Shown piece after piece: positions 60,014 to 64,000 of a stretch of 64,000 nt of DNA; the first letter of the stretch is position 1; each line of letters begins with the position of its first letter. The notes beneath the pieces are model-generated. The model worked only from the letters and a program-made list of their open reading frames with translations, did no database searches and was not told the DNA's origin. The position numbers and the translations under genes were made by a program. Origin of the DNA: Tetrapyrgos nigripes (taxonomy: Eukaryota > Basidiomycota > Agaricomycetes > Agaricales > Campanellaceae); the NCBI GenBank assembly GCA_013368315.1, contig JAACJM010000017.1, positions 806,001 through 870,000 of the forward strand. Direction: 5' to 3'.

Positions 60014-60330
60014 ATGTCTGTTCCAATCCTCAACCGTGCGTCATGCTTCTTTCGACTGACACCAGGCGTGATCATTGACGACGTCCTCAGATCAAGGATA
60101 CCCTTCATCGGAAATGTTCACCCAATGTTCACCAAATGGATCCGGATGTCCCTATCAATGGTTTCATGCTACTTGCCAAACAATACGGCGAAAGTTTTCA
60201 GGTGTCTGAGGTCGATGGACTTCAAGTGCGCCCCAAAATCATGAAGATACTCACACTGGCATTGTATATCCAAGTTGCCAGCATACTGATACTACAGCGT
60301 TGTTTCGGAAAAAGCGGCAAGTGTAAAACG
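60014..60330 (+). pseudogene. N-terminal fragment of a CYP505-type P450
   Basis: Starts MSVPI like the intact gene at 37522 and keeps its exon-1 donor (ccgtgcgt) and exon-2 text RIPFIGNV, then DPDVPINGFMLLAKQYGES. It stops matching after about 190 coding bases. One C is missing in exon 1, and an 11-bp near-tandem duplication (ttcacccaatg/ttcaccaaatg, about 60116-60138) breaks frame. No heme domain core or reductase follows; acyltransferase copy 3 begins within 150 bp. Confidence 0.8.
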
Positions 60331-60470
60331 TCTTGAACCTTTCGAGTCGGTCACATCTTCGTCGACGTCTGAATTCTTCAAGTTCTAACCTTAGATTGTC
60401 AAACCAGTGGTGCTCCAGTGTATGTACATGTACTTAATATATATTAACTTAAAAGCCATATACTCGATTA

Positions 60471-62762
60471 CATCTTACAACATTGCTCGTGTGTCTTCCT
60501 TTCTTCCCCTCGCAAGAACTCCCTCAACAATATGTTTCAGCCCATCCCTCACCGCTTGGACAAATATCTCCCAACCTTCAGCAGTCTGATGCCTCTTCGA
60601 TGCCTGCACATTCACGACCATCGACCCATTATATTCCCATATACTGATGACAGTAACAGATGTATTGTGCGAGCGCACACCAACTGACATCTCTGGCATG
60701 AGAAAAGGGGGTTCAGCATTGGTGCCAATCTTCTCTTTTTGGGCAAGAGGACTGAAATCGCTGTATAGACCGAGACGCTCCATACTGCCAATGGATGAAG
60801 GGATTATTCCGATGGGTTGGGCGTAGAGAGATTCCGAGCCTGGGCTGCCTATCACTGGCGCCATCCGGTCTGCCAAGCTCGCGGATCGGTGGTATGCGCT
60901 TGGAGGTTGCTGCAAAATCAAGACGTTAGTTGGTTCGCTGGAATTTCAAGAAAACGGTAGGCATCGATTCACCTTGGCACCAGCCTTTAACAATCGACCC
61001 GTATCGGGGAGCAATTCGCCCCAAAAAGCAGTGGGGTCGTCGTACCATGTTCTGTGTACCTTTCCGTCTTTGAAGCTGAGGCATTTACGAATCGCGTCCA
61101 TCGAATGATATGACGGGACCATGAGGTTGACAATCCCTCCAGATGTACATTGTCCATGGGCGACTTGATCTCTGGGCCAAATGGACGCACGCTAAGTAGA
61201 ATGATTTAGAACTGTAAGAAAAAAAACGGTCGTATTGGAAGAGATTATCGAAGACGTACCATATCGACAGGATTGCCTGGGATACAGAAGACCTCTGATT
61301 TGAGCCAATTTTCTTCAATTAAAAATGGCAATGATGGGGAGTTTTGAATCAACGATTCAGTGTGCAACATTCTCAGCGCCTTCTCGACGTCAGCTAAAAG
61401 AAGTACAGAGTTGAGCAATACTGTCAGCGAGCATTTGATCTCTTTACACGCCAAACTGATGGCTTGGGTTTCGGAGGGCGAAAGAATGATTTTTTCCAAG
61501 AGTGAATCTCCCGTCAAAGACTTTTGATCAACGGAAATGGGAATAGATTGGGATGGGAAAGGTATCCTCTCGAACACGATCTATGAGTGCGGAAAATGTG
61601 TATGGATTAAGACAAGGGATACTCAAAGGCAATCGAACTTGCGTACCTTTGTGGATAAATCCGGATTCAAGACTACTTCCTTACCGGCATCCGGCATCAA
61701 GACTGTAGAGGATGGAGTGAGCCGAGTGACCTCCTCGCCCCATGGAAGTGAAGTTTGAGGTGAATTGGCTTTATTCGAAGCCTGTGCACGATGTCTTGAC
61801 TACAAGAATACAGAATGATCGAAGCTACGAACCTGAACTTCCTTCGTGAGGAGTTTGAGGAACGCATCACAGACGCTAAAGGTCGCTCTCGCGTCGCCCG
61901 ACCAATGAGGGGCACAGAAACTGTAAAAGGAAAACTCGTTAGCAAGCGCCATTGGTTTGCAGACTATAAAGAAAATGCTAACGTGGTGAACCAATCCTTG
62001 TCATCGACGCCCCTGGCAATGTGCAACTCGGACCCAAAATGACCTTCACTCGGATACCAGAATTTTTCCTTCATCTCCATCTCCCACTCTGCGAATGAGC
62101 AGGGTTGTTCGCGCATTACAATACTCTCATCGGCCCACGCTTCCAGGGTCTTCAGTCCATTAGCGGTCAATTTGGAATTACGACCAATAATGTCGTACGA
62201 AAAGAGGAACGAGTTTGGTTCAGGATCATCCGTGATGAGAGAGCAACGGTAAGCTATCCAAGGTGCATGGAAACGTAATTTCATCCAAGCGGCTCGAGCA
62301 TGCGTATACATTTTTTCTCGAGAGATTGGCTCCTTTGAAAAGAAGATGAGCATTTCCGGACTGGTGCATGCTGCCCTCGGAGTATTGACTGCAAATGCGA
62401 CTGAGAATTAGCCAATGTCGTGATATAGCGGAACTTTACGCACCTAAAAATTGCAGAGAACCTTTCCCTACCATGTACACGTCTGATGTATTGTGTACGG
62501 TCGGGTGATAATTGGAACTCTAGGTGCGAATGTGGTAATGCCACTTGTTGCAGCAGTGAAGCCGAGCCCTGTCTGATAGTAGCAGCCATTGAAATGGGAA
62601 GAGTGGGGAAAATAGATAGATAGATAGATAGGATACACCGCTCAAGTGGTGAGCAAGTGGTGGACAAGTGTAGGGTAAGTAGTGTTTCGTTCCTTGTTGG
62701 AGGACTTTTATATAGCTGTGTACTTCAGTCTAGCAAGTTGTTATACTGTGATCTTCACGAAT
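60471..62762. repeat. Segmental duplication shared with 25810-28067
   Basis: Second copy of the acyltransferase-bearing block, with introns and 5' flank retained. A (tatc)n/gata microsatellite near 62610-62632 is unique to this copy. Confidence 0.85.
60475..62589 (-). pseudogene. Acyltransferase-like copy 3, frameshifted
   Basis: Nearly identical to copy 2 over the whole gene: same start MAATIRQGSASLL, same introns, HxxxD region CAPHWSGDARATFSVCDAF intact at about 61905, same C-terminus. One extra base in the tcctttg run at 62331-62337 (copy 2 has tccttg at 27657-27662) shifts frame right after GNAHLLFK in exon 2. The product would be cut at roughly 120 residues, before the active site. All later exons stay open in the original frame, so the lesion is recent or a sequencing error. 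Confidence 0.75.
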
Positions 62763-62939
62763 CAAAGATCAGGAAGAAAATCCGATAGTATGAAACCGGT
62801 GCACGAGCCGCCACCGGTATGCGATGCCATTCTATTGTAAATGTGCGTCGAGCGATTGGGAACCGCGTACGAGGTTCCTTCAACACTAACATGAGCCCTC
62901 CGAGGTTCCAAGCCGCTAAAAGTTCATCAGGTTTCTGGC

Positions 62940-63300
62940 AGGTATGCTGGCGGCCGCTTGTGAGCGCTTGTACCTATACATCACTTTTGTGATCGTCATA
63001 TTGTCTGTCTACGAGAGACTAGCTTGTACAAGCTGGAAAACACGCTCATCAGCGCTCATCGCCACCGGCTACGTCTATTTTCCCACAAGTTCAAAGTTTC
63101 AGCACACCACACTTTTCACGGTCGATGATTCCACTTCGCCTCGCTTCAAAAAGTGTTTTTATATGTAAGGACACTTTTGGAAGTACTAAATTGACAGAAT
63201 GAGTGCAGGGGACGCACCGAGAAATCCGGTTTTTGGTGCAAAATCGTCTCGACAAGCGGATAAGCCGAACAAGCCCGCCAGCAAATGACCTCATTTACTG
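62940..63300. repeat. CpG-rich copy of a dispersed repeat
   Basis: Opposite-strand partner of 32610-32749 plus 33453-33640. Uninterrupted here, so it marks the empty site of the SINE. Nature of the parent repeat unknown. Confidence 0.7.
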
Positions 63301-64000
63301 ATGAAGCTGTCGCGAGAGAAATAAAACCACAAAGAAAACTCCTCGAACCAAGGTAAGTCCGAGAAATCATCTAGAGGTTGACGGTGGCACTGATCTATGG
63401 GTTCTAGGCAGTAACGGCGAAGAAATATTCGAAACAGCAAAGAGGTAGAGAGATGAGGACGACGAAAGACTAGTGTTGTAAGCGGTCCGACTAGACTCCG
63501 GCTAGCCGTGGAGCCGAGCCGCATTTGGAGCGAGCCGAACCGGTCTAACGGCTCTGGCTCCACGTGGCTCAACTCTGACTCGGTGTACTGGTAAAAAAAG
63601 TGGCAGGAAAGACGACTCGAGCTGGCAACCTGCCTTTCACTACCGCGTTTTTTTTTGCTCTACGTCGGCACAAGCTAAAAAAGTTAAAGAAACAAAGCAA
63701 TAGAGGGTATTAACATTAAGTACAACACCTCAGAAAACAATTTCTGCGGGATTTTCATTTTGATTCAATTCGGCTAGGTTCTGACATGTTTGCTCATTCC
63801 CTAATATATACTTAGACCAACTGTATGGAAGGGCTATTGAAATAGAGGCACCACTGAATAGAAAGAATCAGACATGCCGCCTGCGTCAATATCCCAATTG
63901 GAAAGATTTGAGGAGGGCCATTGAAGAAGGCTTGCCGTAGCTATGAAAGTGTGTGTACATGTATCATCAACAAGCTTTACATGCGCTTCAAAGATATGAA
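63301..64000. other. Repeat-like DNA at right edge, possible hAT terminus
   Basis: At 63471 tagtgttgtaagcggtcc resembles the start of the 29668 MITE. It is followed by an inverted repeat of gtggagcc.gagccg (63515-63565), a pattern common in fungal hAT ends. The rest of any element lies beyond the window. Confidence 0.35.

Noticed and set aside
1..64000. CRISPR arrays, bacterial operons, rRNA genes and standalone tRNA genes
   Set aside because: None seen. The only tRNA-like promoter boxes belong to the SINE at 32750; introns and gene style are eukaryotic throughout.

Overview
This window reads as nuclear DNA of a filamentous fungus, most likely a mushroom-forming basidiomycete (Agaricomycete). 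Genes are cut by many short introns of about 45-65 bp with GT/AG ends. Gene families are fungal: a P450-reductase fusion (CYP505 type), fungal extended heme peroxidases, a BBE-type secreted flavin oxidase, a GH3 beta-glucosidase, a Zn-cluster regulator remnant and hemerythrin-like proteins. No species is claimed.

Layout. 0-4 kb: reverse-strand TPR protein of the Ypp1/TTC7 type, cut by the left edge. 4.5-9.2 kb: tandem pair of secreted heme peroxidases. 10.3-12.6 kb: secreted histidine acid phosphatase. 13.8-36.2 kb: accessory region holding two of three copies of a CoA-dependent acyltransferase-like gene (13.8 and 25.8 kb), dead genes (alpha/beta hydrolase, Zn-cluster regulator, doubly frameshifted flavin oxidase), several small TIR elements and a tRNA-like SINE. 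Its 30-36 kb part is CpG-poor. 37.5-42 kb: CYP505-type fused P450-reductase. 42.6-49 kb: three conserved but unassigned genes. 49.3-53 kb: tandem hemerythrin-like pair. 53.3-56.4 kb: GH3 beta-glucosidase. 56.4-60 kb: gene-poor, repeat remnants. 60-62.6 kb: truncated CYP505 N-terminus beside the third, frameshifted acyltransferase copy. 62.8-64 kb: repeat DNA.

Functionally the intact genes fit a saprotrophic secretome plus oxidative metabolism: peroxidases, phosphatase and beta-glucosidase outside the cell, P450 fusion and hemerythrin-like proteins inside. The acyltransferase family has spread by DNA-level segmental duplication, since introns are kept. Comparing duplicated copies exposes near-empty sites for several transposons, which gives direct evidence of their ends and target duplications. 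Exon boundaries were worked out by hand from splice signals and reading frame, and by paralogue comparison where there is a paralogue; no database search was possible.
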